DNA of 64,000 bases from NCBI RefSeq assembly GCF_026210795.1, contig NC_089433.1, positions 3,559,001 to 3,623,000 on the forward strand. Reading direction: 5' to 3'. Source of the DNA: Rhizophagus irregularis. Taxonomy: Eukaryota; Glomeromycota; Glomeromycetes; Glomerales; Glomeraceae. The translations under genes and the position numbers were made by a program. The notes beneath the pieces are model-generated. The model had not been told where the DNA came from and made no database searches. It saw only the letters and a program-made list of their open reading frames with translations. How positions within the stretch are numbered: the first letter of the stretch is position 1; each line of letters begins with the position of its first letter. This document shows positions 36,240 through 46,981 of this stretch, piece by piece.

Positions 36240-37000
36240 TCTTAAAGTTAGAGCTTCGACCCGGATAATCCTAATGCTGTTATGGGATTATCCGTTTCGA
36301 AAAAATTGTATCCAATATTCTGTGTCAGTTAGTTACGGATAATTCGAATAAAAATTATGGGGGCATTTGGATTATCCTAAGCTTATTTGCGCAACAATTA
36401 ATCGTCATAATTAATTCAAATAAAATTCATATTTCAATATCATATTATATATTTATATTACATTTTCGCTTATTAAATAATGTATTTAATTTTACTTAAT
36501 CAATTAAACATTCTACCAACCATGTTTAGCATAAAGGTGCTTAAAGATTTTGAAGAAGACTGTTCACAGTCACTTGTGGCATATTCGATATCTTGCATTT
36601 TATTATTTATATCATTTTGCACTAATGTGGCTTCATTATTATTATTGGTAGCCATTTTTAGAAGAGTTAAAAAGCATCAAGAAGCTTAATTTAACCTTTA
36701 TTTATTAAACCTAGGATATCGAAAGTATAATCCGGATAATCCTATGTAAAAAAAAACAATATACGGATACCCACCGGATATATTGATAAATCCTAGAGCA
36801 TTCTAGTTACATTACCCGTTAAGGAAAGCTTTACTTAGAGTTTGGATCCGTTATCCGTTTGAATATTCAATTTACAGTTACGAATAAATGGTTGAAACAA
36901 AAATTTTAGAATAAGCATTCTTCGGATATCCGACGGATACTTGGATTTTAAATCCATTACTACAACATTACATTACAAGAATAAATTATTAAATTTTATC
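36240..37000. repeat. Region dense in GGATAATCC/GGATTATCC words
   Basis: GGATAATCC, GGATTATCC, ATCCGGATAATCC, ATCCGTTATCCG and GGATATCCGACGGATA recur on both sides of a small open frame at 36522. This could be the subterminal repeats of a degraded transposon, or a cluster of binding sites. No clear terminal inverted repeat. Confidence 0.4.
36522..36689 (+). CDS. Possible small membrane protein (55 residues)
   Basis: From the ATG at 36522 the frame gives an acidic start (KDFEEDCSQS), a long hydrophobic stretch (VAYSISCILLFISFC and ASLLLLVAIF) and a basic end (RRVKKHQEA), which fits one long or two short membrane segments with the tail in the cytosol. An in-frame ATG at 36480 would add 14 residues. 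It lies between clusters of GGATAATCC words and may belong to a transposon. No family recognised. Confidence 0.3.
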   Translation: MFSIKVLKDFEEDCSQSLVAYSISCILLFISFCTNVASLLLLVAIFRRVKKHQEA

Positions 37001-38340
37001 TCATTGGCTTAATGACGACCTACTAAACCATTTAAATTTGCAGTCTTTCTTTATCCATAAATCTGAATGATCATCCAAATATTAATATCCGTTCAAACAA
37101 CGGATCAAAACTATTCTTTCTCCGACAAATGAATATTCTTTACAGACTTTACACTGAATTAATTTTCTTGGTGGTAATTTCTTCTTCATTTCTTACATAT
37201 TTCTTTATGTCGTTTAATACAAGATTTTCGCATTCTTTTATTACATATTTCTATATTAGTAACTTTCCATTATCGAATTTATACTGTACATACTTTGTAT
37301 CAGTTGGTTACTAGTTTAAAAAATTTGTTCGTTACTTAAAATTTGTAAATTTATATATTATGAACAATATAAAAATGTTATCATCACTGAAGTGGCGAAT
37401 AAAAAATATTATGTTATGAAAAGCGATATTATTAATATTCAGAATGATGTAACTCTTATGTTTTTCACGTGTAATTTATGATAAAATGATGGATTACATT
37501 ATGCTTAGATTCATCTAGACTGACGCTTCTTATTGGTTTATACAGATTTTTATATTTTGCTTATACTGTAGATCTCTGTTGATCGCGATGTTTCTCAAAT
37601 TCTTTTTTACATAACTTGTACAAAGATTTATAGGTTGTGTTAATTGTCCAAAATAATTTATAAAATATTTATTTGAATCCAATTTTAGATAAGAATGATC
37701 ATTTAAAATTAAATATTTATGCAAATATTTATTAAACTTGTATTTTTATTTTATGAGCTTCTCACTATTTAATAATAACAATATATGGATATACCAGTAC
37801 ACCCGTTCAATATGATCGCTCATATTCATGATAATTATAATGAAATATGCATAAGAACATAACAGATAACTGTTAATTAAAATAAAATTAACAAATAAAT
37901 TATAATTACAATCAAATTAAAAAAAGGATGGATAGATAAGGAACAAAAAAATTTTAATAACTACATTTAATAGAGAGTCTATTGAAAGTAAATGTTTTAT
38001 TATGTAATATTCACACTTCTCTTGCATACCAAATTCGTTAAAGAACTAAAGATATCAGATATGATAACTTGTGATTTCAGAAATTTAATGGTGACAAGAT
38101 TTTTCTGAGCTAAAATTTTGAAGAAATTTAAGAATTAAACTAAATAGGAAGCGTAAATAATTGAATATATTTTTTCTTTTTATTTGCCCCTGCAGATTAA
38201 CTAATGAAAGTGACTATATATAGAGGGTTTTTTAACATTGTGATTATAGAGGAGAATTTTTGCATAGCCATATAAGTATATGGAAAAGTATGAGGGTTTA
38301 TATGGTGTGATGACGTGATTGTACGGTGAGAGACTGTTCC
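36690..38340. other. AT-rich intergenic DNA
   Basis: No gene supported. Hydrophobic frames (for example 37129-37314) are typical of AT-rich noise. Near 38190 and 38310 are CTGCAG and GATGACGTGAT words that also occur near BTB promoters. Confidence 0.4.
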
Positions 38341-38348
38341 TATTTTGG
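38341..38348 (+). promoter_or_regulatory. TATTTTGG element far upstream of BTB gene 6
   Basis: AGACTGTTCCTATTTTGG matches the copy 7 upstream sequence, but it stands 1.1 kb from the ATG of copy 6 and 71 bp before a small Cys-rich frame. The rest of the BTB promoter (ATCATCTGCAGTTGGCGTA) is at 39383-39402. Confidence 0.4.
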
Positions 38349-38418
38349 ATCATCATCTTTGATGACCACGTATCGGCCGCATCGCCAATCTTTTTCTTGT
38401 AAAACGAAACATAAGACA

Positions 38419-38553
38419 ATGTCAGAGAATACAAATGAATATAAATCGTTTTTTAAAGTGTGCTGCCAAACAAAAGACAATATTAAGTTTTTAGGTGAAA
38501 ATAATGAAATAAAGACTTCGTGTAAAGATTGTAGAAAAATAACGAGTTTCTAA
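38419..38553 (+). CDS. Possible small Cys-rich protein (44 residues)
   Basis: The ATG at 38419 opens SENTNEYKSFFKVCCQTKDN and ends SCKDCRKITSF. Four Cys in two pairs suggest a short metal-binding knuckle, but the frame is too short to assign. An upstream ATG at 38326 lies before the TATTTTGG element, so I prefer the internal start. It uses what looks like half of a BTB promoter; real gene or remnant is open. Confidence 0.25.
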   Translation: MSENTNEYKSFFKVCCQTKDNIKFLGENNEIKTSCKDCRKITSF

Positions 38554-39382
38554 ACGATAAAAAACGAGAATAAATCACAGCCGAAGCTCATAGAGAAACT
38601 ATTATAACCAAGAAATGCCATATTACTTGAGCGACTTTCTACATTTTTTTAATATTATTATTATTATTATTATTAAATATTATTTAGCATTTTTTTTTTA
38701 ATTTATAGTCATAAAAAGAAAAATCAGACGATGTAAACAGATAAAAAGTAATTTTTTTTTTTAGTTACAAATGTTGTTATTATTATTATTATTATTAGAG
38801 ACAACTGGTCTAGTAGTCTATTAGTCATTTTTCATCATATTAAACATTATTTAATGTATAGGTTCGAAGAAAGAGACTTATCCCTTACTCTCAAAATCTA
38901 TCATTACAATTTAGTTGACAAGAACTTGTAGAAGTATTGATTTGATTTTCACAGTTTTACTACACTCTTCACAATCCATTAAGACATTATTAGATGACTA
39001 AAAACTAATATATAAAATAAATAATTTCCCTATTTCTGACTCAAAGAAAAAATAGTTAGAAAATATTGTGGCTAATTTTATTGAGCCAAATAGAAGAATA
39101 TGAACGATTAACAATGCCGAGATCATGGAAAGATAAGAATAAAAATACATTTTATTGAGAATAATAAAAAAATGTGTACAACGAAATTTAAAAGTTTTTA
39201 ATAAAATTCAATTAATTTTTAAATATATTCTTTAATGAATAAAACAATAAAAGTTATATTAAAAAATTATGTATTCTTTGTAAAAATTCGAGTGCCAAAA
39301 TCTGGAAAATTAAACATCACATGATTTAAACACTATCATGTGATTTACGTGACGTCGTGACGTGACGAGGTTTCAATGGTTT
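38554..39382. other. AT-rich DNA with ATT microsatellites
   Basis: (ATT)n runs at about 38653-38675 and 38775-38800. A short palindrome ATCACATGATTTAAACACTATCATGTGAT is split around 39317-39345, followed by a TGACGTCGTGACGTGACG cluster near 39351, which could bind bZIP factors. No gene. Confidence 0.45.
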
Positions 39383-39472
39383 CATCATCTGCAGTTGGCG
39401 TATGCACTACCTACTATATATGTCATCTGAACGCCAAAAAAAAAAAAAAATTTTATTAAAAAAAAAAGAAAA

Positions 39473-40980
39473 ATGGTCACTCAATTTTTTTCGAAATTAA
39501 GTCAAAATTATATTGAATTATTAAAAGATGATGAATATTATGATATTACAATTGAAGTAGGTGAAGATCCCAACGTAAAAATATTTCGTGCTCATAAAAA
39601 TATTTTATGTTACCGTTCTTCATATTTACGACGAATATTAAAGTCTAACAAAAAGAACAATGATAACGTTTTAACCCATATTAAATTATCAAACACATCA
39701 CCGGAAATCTTTCAAATTATATTAGAGTAAGTTAAAAATTATGTTATACAATAACTTTGAATATTCAAATTATAACTTTTATTTTTATAATTAGGTATAT
39801 TTATGGAGGTATTCTTTCATCGGATGAAAAGGATACTTTAAACCTTCTTAAAGTTTTGGCTACTGCAGATAAGCTTAGTCTTCAAGAGCTAGTTGATTAT
39901 TTACAAGGATATTTAATTGAAAATAAGTCCGAACTGCTAGAACAATATTTTGAATTTGCTCAACAAATTAGCTCAAATTCTAATAATTTATTTAAACTCC
40001 AAGAATTTTGTACTAATTTAATGGTTCAGTCTCCCGAAAAAGTACTTAAATCATTAAATTTTACTTCACTTTCCGAAAAATCTTTAATTTCGATTATTAA
40101 AAATGATGATTTACAAATGAAAGAAATTGAAGTATGGGAACATGTATTAAAATGGGGACTTGCCCAAAATCCAACTCTCATTCTAGATCCTAAAACTTGG
40201 TCTGATGATGATTTTAAAACAATGAGTAATACTCTACAACATTGTTTACCCTTCGTTAGATTTTTTTGTTTATCATCAAAAGAATTTTCACAAAAAGTTC
40301 GTCCATATCAAAAACTCCTAAATCAACAACTTTATGAAGATTTATTAAACTTTTATTTAGAACCTGATAGTGTATCATCTCAAAACGTTCAAGTCCCTAG
40401 AAAAATAAAAATTAATGAAAAGATTGAAGAAGTTATTTGTTCACGAATCGTTAATTCTGGTATTGTTTCAACAATTTCAAGATGGATAGATAAAATAACT
40501 ATTGATGATAACAATTTTAATGAATCATATTTACCATATAAATTTGAATTATTGTTAAAAGGAAGCCGAGATGGATTTACCCCTAAAAAATTTCATGAAT
40601 TATGTGATAATAGACTTAAAACTGTTACGTTTATTAAAATAAAAGGAACAGAAGAAATTATTGGTGGATATAATCCTGTAATATGGGAATCTTCTGTTAT
40701 TTGGGGTGAAACCAAAGATAGTTTTATCTTTTCTTTTAAAAATAAGAATAACATTAAAGATGCAATTTTGAGTTATATAAAAATTTCTGGGCATGCAATA
40801 GCTAATCACCCTGAAGTTGGACCAAAGTTTGGCCATGATATCATTATAGGCGCTCAAAATGCATTTACAGATTATGATGTCGCTCAATGTAAGAAGCATT
40901 ATTATGAAAAAAAGATAAGAGATAGTGAAGGTGAATTTATTATAGAAGATTATGAAGTGTTTCAAATAATAAAGAAATAA
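39473..40980 (+). CDS. BTB/POZ-BACK-TLDc protein, copy 6 (2 exons)
   Basis: Exons 39473-39726 and 39795-40980 (68-nt phase-2 intron) give 479 residues. BTB and BACK-like parts are closest to copies 5 and 7. The TLDc patch is WESSVIWGETKD (as in copy 7), followed by YIKISGHAIANHPEVG and KFGHDIIIGAQN, which resemble copy 1 over 34 kb away. LCDNRLKTVTF replaces the usual LCDNKPNTVTF. Intact. The promoter appears to be split by about 1 kb. Confidence 0.93.
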
Positions 40981-41747
40981 AATGTAGTATTTAAAGGATG
41001 AATTTTATTTGTGGCAAAATTAGAATAAATACTGTACAGTATTTATGGTACACATTGTATGTATCATTGTAACAAAGAAATCAATAAATTATTGCTATAT
41101 TTACGTAACTAACTCTCGTTATTAAATAGAGATTCCGTTTGAAATTGGGTTATTCAAATGTTCATTTATAAATTAAGTAAATTAGGATATTCGAATTTTG
41201 AGATTCGAATCTGTTACGAAATTCGAAATATACTGAGATTCAAATGTTTCGATCGTAAAATACAATGCAAAATGCATTTTTTTAATTTTTTCATCCAATA
41301 AATAAAATTATAATAAAATCCATAATATGTAAAAGAAAAATAGTCTAAACACACACAATCACACATACTGTAATATTAAAATACTTTAAAACTATAAATT
41401 CGAATGTTCATTTGAGATTTGAATATCATGTGAGATTCGATAAACATTCACTGAGAATTTGAGATAGAATTTACATATTATATAATTTTCAGATATTCGA
41501 ATTTCGGACTTTAAAGTGGAAACTCTATCATGAAAAATATATCTAAATTAAAATTTACATGTAAAGCGTAAGAGAATGAATTATATTCATCTAAACGAAA
41601 ATATCACAATTAATGTAATTTGTTATAATTAATATATTCCATTTTTTTGTCCTTTAATAAATTTCTGTAATAGTAGTACAAATGAAATAATTTTATCCTT
41701 TGTAATAAATTACAATTTATCTTAACTATAGAGAGGTAGACTGTTCC
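40981..41747. repeat. Duplicated flank between BTB genes 6 and 7
   Basis: The 3' flank of copy 6 (TTCGAATTTTGAGATTCGAA, TTTGAATATCATGTGAGATT) runs into the upstream flank of copy 7 (TGAATTATATTCATCTAAAC). It lacks the hAT-type MITE and the poly-A retroposon found at matching places elsewhere, so it gives the pre-insertion state. Confidence 0.75.
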
Positions 41748-41755
41748 TATTTTGG
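41748..41755 (+). promoter_or_regulatory. TATTTTGG upstream element of BTB copy 7
   Basis: 112 nt before the ATG, followed by AAGTAAAG, ATCATCTGCAAGTTGGCGTA and ATATGATATCTGAA as in copy 4. Confidence 0.55.
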
Positions 41756-41859
41756 AAGTAAAGACTGTCATCATCTGCAAGTTGGCGTACGTACTGCTTA
41801 ACCATATATGATATCTGAAACAAACTATAAATAATTTTTTTTTTAAAAAAAAAGAAAAA

Positions 41860-43366
41860 ATGGTTACTCGATTTTTTTCGAAATTAAGTCAAAATTATAT
41901 TGAATTATTAAAAGATGATGAATATTATGATATTACAATTGAAGTTGGTGAAGACCCTGACGTAAAAATATTTCGTGCTCATATGAATATTTTGTGTTAC
42001 CGTTCTCCGTATTTACGACGAATAATAAAGTCCAACAATAAGAACAATGATAACGCTTTAGCTCATATTAAATTATCAAACACATCACCGGAAATCTTTC
42101 AAATTGTATTAGAGTAAGTTAAATATTATGCTATGCATAACTTTTGAACATTCAAATTATAATTTTTATTTTTATAATTAGGTATATTTATGGAGGTATC
42201 CTTTCATTGGATGAAAAGGACACTTCAGACCTTCTTAAAGTTTTGGCTACTGCAGATAAGCTTAGTCTTCAAGAGCTAGTTGATTATTTACAAGGATATT
42301 TAATTGAAAATAAATTCGAACAGCTAGAACAATATTTTGAATTTTCTCAACAAATTAGCTCAAATTCTAATAATTTATTCAAACTTCAAGAATTTTGTAC
42401 AAATTTAATGGTTCAGTCTTCCGAAAAAGTACTTAAATCATTAAATTTTATTTCACTTCCTGAAAATCTTTAACTTTGATTATTAAAAATGATGATTTAC
42501 AAATGAAAGAAGTTGAAGTATGGGAACATGTATTAAAATGGGGACTTGCCCAAAATCCAACTCTCATTCTAGATCCTAAAACTTGGTCTGATGATGATTT
42601 TAAAACAATGAGTAATACTCTACAACATTGTTTACCTTTCGTTAGATTTTTTAGTTTATCACCAAAAGAATTTTCACAAAAAGTTCGTCCATATCAAAAA
42701 CTCCTAAATCAACAACTTTATGAAGATTTATTAAACTTTTATTTAGATCCTGATAGTGTAACATCTCATAACATTCAACTTCCTAGAAAAATTAAAATTA
42801 ATGAAAAGATTGAAGAAGTTATTTGTTCACTAATCATTAATTCTGGTATTGTTTCAACTATTTCAAGATGGATAGATAAAATAGTTATTAATGATGACAA
42901 TTTTAATGAATCATATTTACCATATAAATTTGAATTATTATTAAGAGGAAGTCGAGATGGATTTACTCCTAAAAAATTTCATGAATTATGTGATAATAAA
43001 CCTAATACTGTTACATTTATTAAAGTAAAAGGAACAGAAGAAATCATTGGTGGATATAATCCATTAGAATGGGAATCGTCTGTTATTTGGGGTGAAACAA
43101 AAGATAGTTTTATTTTTTCTTTTGAAAATAATAAGAATTTTAAAGATGCAATTTTGAACAAAGTAGTAAATTCTGATCGTGCATTATGGTTCAGCTATAC
43201 AACTGGTCCATATTTTGGTAACGATATTAATATAATTGCTTTAAATCATTATACAGATTATGTCACCATTAAGTATTGTAAAAGGTTTTATGAAAAAAAG
43301 ATAAGAGATAGTGAAGGTGAATTTGCTATAGAAGATTATGAAGTGTTTCAAATAATAAAGAAATAA
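41860..43366 (+). pseudogene. BTB/POZ-BACK-TLDc copy 7 with a one-base frameshift
   Basis: Exons 41860-42113 and 42182-43366 match the others, but the A-run at 42463-42466 has four A where the siblings have five. The frame then meets TAA at 42471-42473, about 180 residues in, leaving BTB plus part of BACK. Downstream of the lost base the second frame is open to the normal end (EDYEVFQIIKK), with a TLDc patch WESSVIWGETKD and KVVNSDRALWFSYTTG. So the copy is either very recently broken or hit by a homopolymer sequencing error. If real, the product would be a truncated BTB protein. Confidence 0.8.
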
Positions 43367-43985
43367 ATGTTACAGTACTGTACGCGATAAAAGAAAAATT
43401 GAAGATATGTATCACGTAATACTACAGTAATAATTACATTAAAATACTATAATTAATTTTTTTTTAAACAAATTTAATTTAGCAAATGTCAGTAAACATA
43501 GTTTACTCATTTTCATTTTTGATGCTAAATACATTCGCAGTCAATAAATCTAAGCATTTGTCAAAATATACATATTATTTGTAACATCTGTACATATATC
43601 GTGTACAACATGTATCATCTTTTAAAACGCGTATCAATGTGTCAGACTGATAAAAGTTGAGTCATTTACTAAACAAAATTACTGAAATTAAAATGAATCT
43701 TTAATCTCTTAAGCTATATATGACTAATTTCTAATGATATGATTTTAAACAAAATTTTATCATACCATATTTGGCAAAATGATTAAGTTCTTGTTGGTCT
43801 TTGTCAATATGATAAAGAATAGATTTGATTATTATAAATGTAGTGTCAATTTTTTTTCACTTTGATGTTTCAATGTGTCAGTCTGAGTCATACTATCCAC
43901 AAAGATTTTTTTTATTTAAGACATTAAACTCTCATCACAATTTTTTTACCACAATTTTTTTAATTTTTAAAACCACAATTTTAAT
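43367..43985. promoter_or_regulatory. Upstream region of the bromodomain-nuclease gene
   Basis: AT-rich. From about 43480 it is paralogous (roughly 90% in the part I compared, 43840-43945) to 50200-50620 before the decayed second copy, including ATGTGTCAGTCTGAGTCATA and ACATTAAACTCTCATCA. The conservation suggests the whole gene with its promoter was duplicated. No specific site assigned. Confidence 0.5.
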
Positions 43986-46095
43986 ATGAGCACATCTGAA
44001 AACTACATTGGTCAAAATGGTAAATCTTGTAAATTGTATTTTAATTATAATATTAATAATTATTCAAATCTTTCAATCTTACTATTTTCAATCTTTCTAG
44101 CCATTATCTCTTATTTTAAAAATAGTAATAGTAATAAGACAACAAAGTCATATTTAGGGTTCTTGAAAAATCACCATGATATTATTATTACTTCAATTGC
44201 TACTACTACAACTCTTTTAGACAATTGGAACAAACTTGATAATTATTGGGCTGTCCATTTTTTGAGAGAAGGAAAGAGAGAAGGAAATGATTTTCTTGAT
44301 TTAAAAAATAAGGTGTGTTTTTTTTTTATTTTGCATAAGTTAGGGTAACCCCTAAGCAACTACGCTTACCTTAGGGAATTTACTGGGTTCGACAACCTTG
44401 GTAACCACTCCAAGTTTCTCAATTCAGGTGTCCTAACTTCTGTTGTTGATATAAGTCTGCTAATTCTGGAGGAGGAATTGGCTATGTACCTTCTTCTATC
44501 CTAAATAAAATTTAAACACACTACTAACAATGTCTTTCTTATAACAGGTGACTGCAGAACGATTACGTTATGCAAAAACATTAAAAATATTCTGGCAAAA
44601 AATTATTAAGAAATATGAAAAAAATTCAATATCTGCTCATTCTGCTGAAAAAGAAAATTTAGTACCTGCTAATTCTTCACATTCACAAAATATCATTGAG
44701 AATTCTGATAAAAATCATTTTATTCCTATTGAAAATCAATCCATTTTTAATTCATCTCATTCTTCTAATTCGTCTCATTCAAAAGAAAACATTGAAATTC
44801 CTATTAAGGATCATTCTATTTCTACTACTAAAGATCATTTCATTTTTACTAAAGATCATTCTATTTCTACTGAAAATCATTCTAAAAATTCTCAACTTAT
44901 CAATTTCTGTTATGATATTCTTCAGGAACTTGATATTAAATCTAATATTCATCCATTTTATGAATATAATGAAGAGAAAATTTCGAATAAATTTATAAAA
45001 AATCCTATGGATTTATTTACAATAATTTCAAAATTAAAAAATAATCAATATGCAAGTATTGAAGAATTTGAGAATGATATTCGTCTTATATTTCGTAATT
45101 GTTATATATATAATGATATAGGAAGTGAAATGCATATTTTAGGAGAAGAATTAGAATCAACTTTTAATAAGATCTGGACTGAAAAAATTGGTATTCAAGT
45201 TAAACAAAAAGAGAACTTAAAAAGAACACGAGATAATGATACTGATTTATCTTTTGGTAATTATAATAATAATATTTTTTTATTTTTATTATTCATTTAT
45301 TCATTAATTTTTTTGTAATTATTTATTTATTTACTAGAACTTGTAACAAAACAAATTAAAATTTTAGAACAAAACAGAGATAAGTTAGTATATGGACAAG
45401 TTGTGAATGATGCTCTTCTTATTATTTCAGCATATGAAAATCTTGTTGCTGATAATATTATACCTTTTATTGAACTTTTAAAAACATTCTTATTAACGAG
45501 ATCACAGATATCATTATCTTCTGCTGATGAATCTGTTCTTCAAGCAATTGTTGAAAACCTTTTACCATTAAAATATTGTATTCCTGAATTATCACTAGTA
45601 ATGGATGGTACAAAATTAAAAGGATTTGGTCGATTTGGATATTCAGATATTTTTATCTTAAAAGGAATAGGAAATAATAATATTAGTTTGGAATTAAAGT
45701 ATATTTCATTAATTGGATTAATTAAAAATCAAAAAAAAAAGTTTAATACAAATGATTTAGAAAATTTAGATAAAATTATCGAAAAAGAAGATGAAACAAT
45801 TCTACTAAAAAGATCATATGAATATTGGTCAAAAGAATATAATGAAACTAAAAAAATAACTATAGAAGAAGTATTAAATAATGGAATTAATCAATTAAAA
45901 TCATATATGAATATTATTTCAAAAGGAAAACCAATTGATTATTATAGTTCAGGAATATTTGATAAAAGAATTAAAATAACTAAATCAAATCCTAATAAAT
46001 TAAGAGGATTTGTTGTATTAGTAATTGGTTTTCGACGTATTTTATGGAGATCTGTAGAAGAAATAACATCTAATTATTCATATGAAAAAATTTAA
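43986..46095 (+). CDS. Bromodomain plus PD-(D/E)XK nuclease-like protein (3 exons)
   Basis: Exons 43986-44312, 44548-45256 and 45338-46095 join in frame to 597 residues. Near the start is a hydrophobic segment (LSILLFSIFLAIISYF), then a Ser/His/Asn-rich linker. A clear bromodomain lies at about 226-324: FIKNPMDLFTIISKL and FRNCYIYNDIGS, with the acetyl-lysine-binding Asn at about 298; the usual WPF shelf reads HPF. The last 230 residues look like a PD-(D/E)XK nuclease: SDIFIL (Asp about 449), LELKY (Glu 464, Lys 466) and a later INQLKSY helix. Bromodomains read acetylated histones, so targeting a nuclease-like domain to chromatin is a reasonable inference, not shown. Catalytic residues appear present. 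Intron 1 (44313-44547) is unusual; see the separate entry. Confidence 0.83.
44337..44439 (+). ncRNA. Candidate structured RNA inside intron 1
   Basis: Within the 235-nt intron, AAGTTAGG (44337-44344) is complementary to CCTAACTT (44432-44439). This encloses hairpins CCCTAAG/CTTAGGG (44350-44356 and 44370-44376), GGTT/AACC with a CGAC loop (44386-44397) and CTTGG/CCAAG (44397-44401 and 44410-44414, competing for one base with the previous stem). All stems are kept in the second copy at 50851-50953. Class unknown: no C/D-box pair seen. A mobile intron or SINE-derived sequence is an alternative (GGGTTCGACAACC is B-box-like). Confidence 0.4.
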
Positions 46096-46822
46096 AATAT
46101 ATTTTTTTTTTAATATATTATAATTTAGATTTATATAATATAAAATTAATAAATTTAATTATTAATAATTAAATTAATTTCCATTAATATTCATATTTTA
46201 TAATTTAAATTATATAAAATATAAATTTTTTAAATAATTAAATTTACATATTGTTATAAATAAATTATATAAATAAGAGTAATATAATTTTAAAAGATAA
46301 AGAATTAGCAAAGAAATCATATGATTTAATACTATTTTAATTGGTTAATATTTATATTGCATAAATTGACATAACTTAGACTAAGTATGAATTTTTGATG
46401 CATCATATAATGTGATGATAAACAAAAAGTTCTTTCCCCAAAAAAGAACCAGGAAAAGGATAATAAGTATAATACTGTGGAAAAATCCTTGGAAATATCA
46501 CATGTAATCGATCATATGCTTAATATATTAGCTAGTACACCTATTGATATACGATATCATTCTCAGCATTATGAAATGTGATAAAGCTATAATAAATGAT
46601 CCTTTTTGTCAAATCTATGTTGAAATTGGAACGAATATACTAATATTTCGAAGAGACTAAAAAAAGTATAAGTGATAAATTACTATGATAATCTCAAATC
46701 TTATTATTATACAAAATATTTAATCGTATTGATATTAAAAGTAAAATAAGTAAAATGTAAAATGTGAAAATATACAATTATATGGTTTACTTAGAGACCC
46801 ATAAAATCTCCAGAAGATCCTC
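46096..46822. other. AT-rich 3' flank, no gene
   Basis: Extremely AT-rich for the first 200 bp, then mixed sequence without open frames or defined repeats. Confidence 0.45.
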
Positions 46823-46981
46823 ATGCAAAAAGAACTATTTGATGTAAAATTCCTAGCAGATCCCAATGTAAAAGAATTACCTAATGTAAGATCTCTGGAT
46901 ATATTAGAACTACTTGATGTAAGACCACCTGATGTATTGGAACTACTGACGCAAAACCTCCAGAAGATCTCAGGCGTATAA
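46823..46981 (+). other. Short repetitive open frame (52 codons)
   Basis: Irregular repeats built on GATGTAAGA/AATGTAAAAG and TTGGAACTACTT give a Leu/Val/Pro-rich peptide (NVKELPNVRSLDILELLDV). The minus strand is also partly open with Ser/Gly-rich peptides, and a Gly-rich GYGGYTT-like piece near 47155. Composition suggests decayed coding sequence of unknown origin and uncertain strand. Confidence 0.2.

Noticed and set aside
38326-38418. Longer start for the Cys-rich frame at 38419
   Set aside because: The upstream ATG precedes the TATTTTGG element, and the extension translates promoter-like sequence.
38640-38805. (ATT)n tracts
   Set aside because: Ordinary microsatellites in AT-rich DNA; noted but not of special interest.
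25950-43161. Minus-strand frames opposite the BTB second exons (for example 25950-26147, 33248-33436, 40600-40965, 42979-43161)
   Set aside because: Recurrent shadows of the conserved plus-strand TLDc coding sequence.
44696-44998. Leu/Ile-rich plus-strand frame within the bromodomain gene
   Set aside because: Alternative frame of the Ser/His-rich linker in exon 2.
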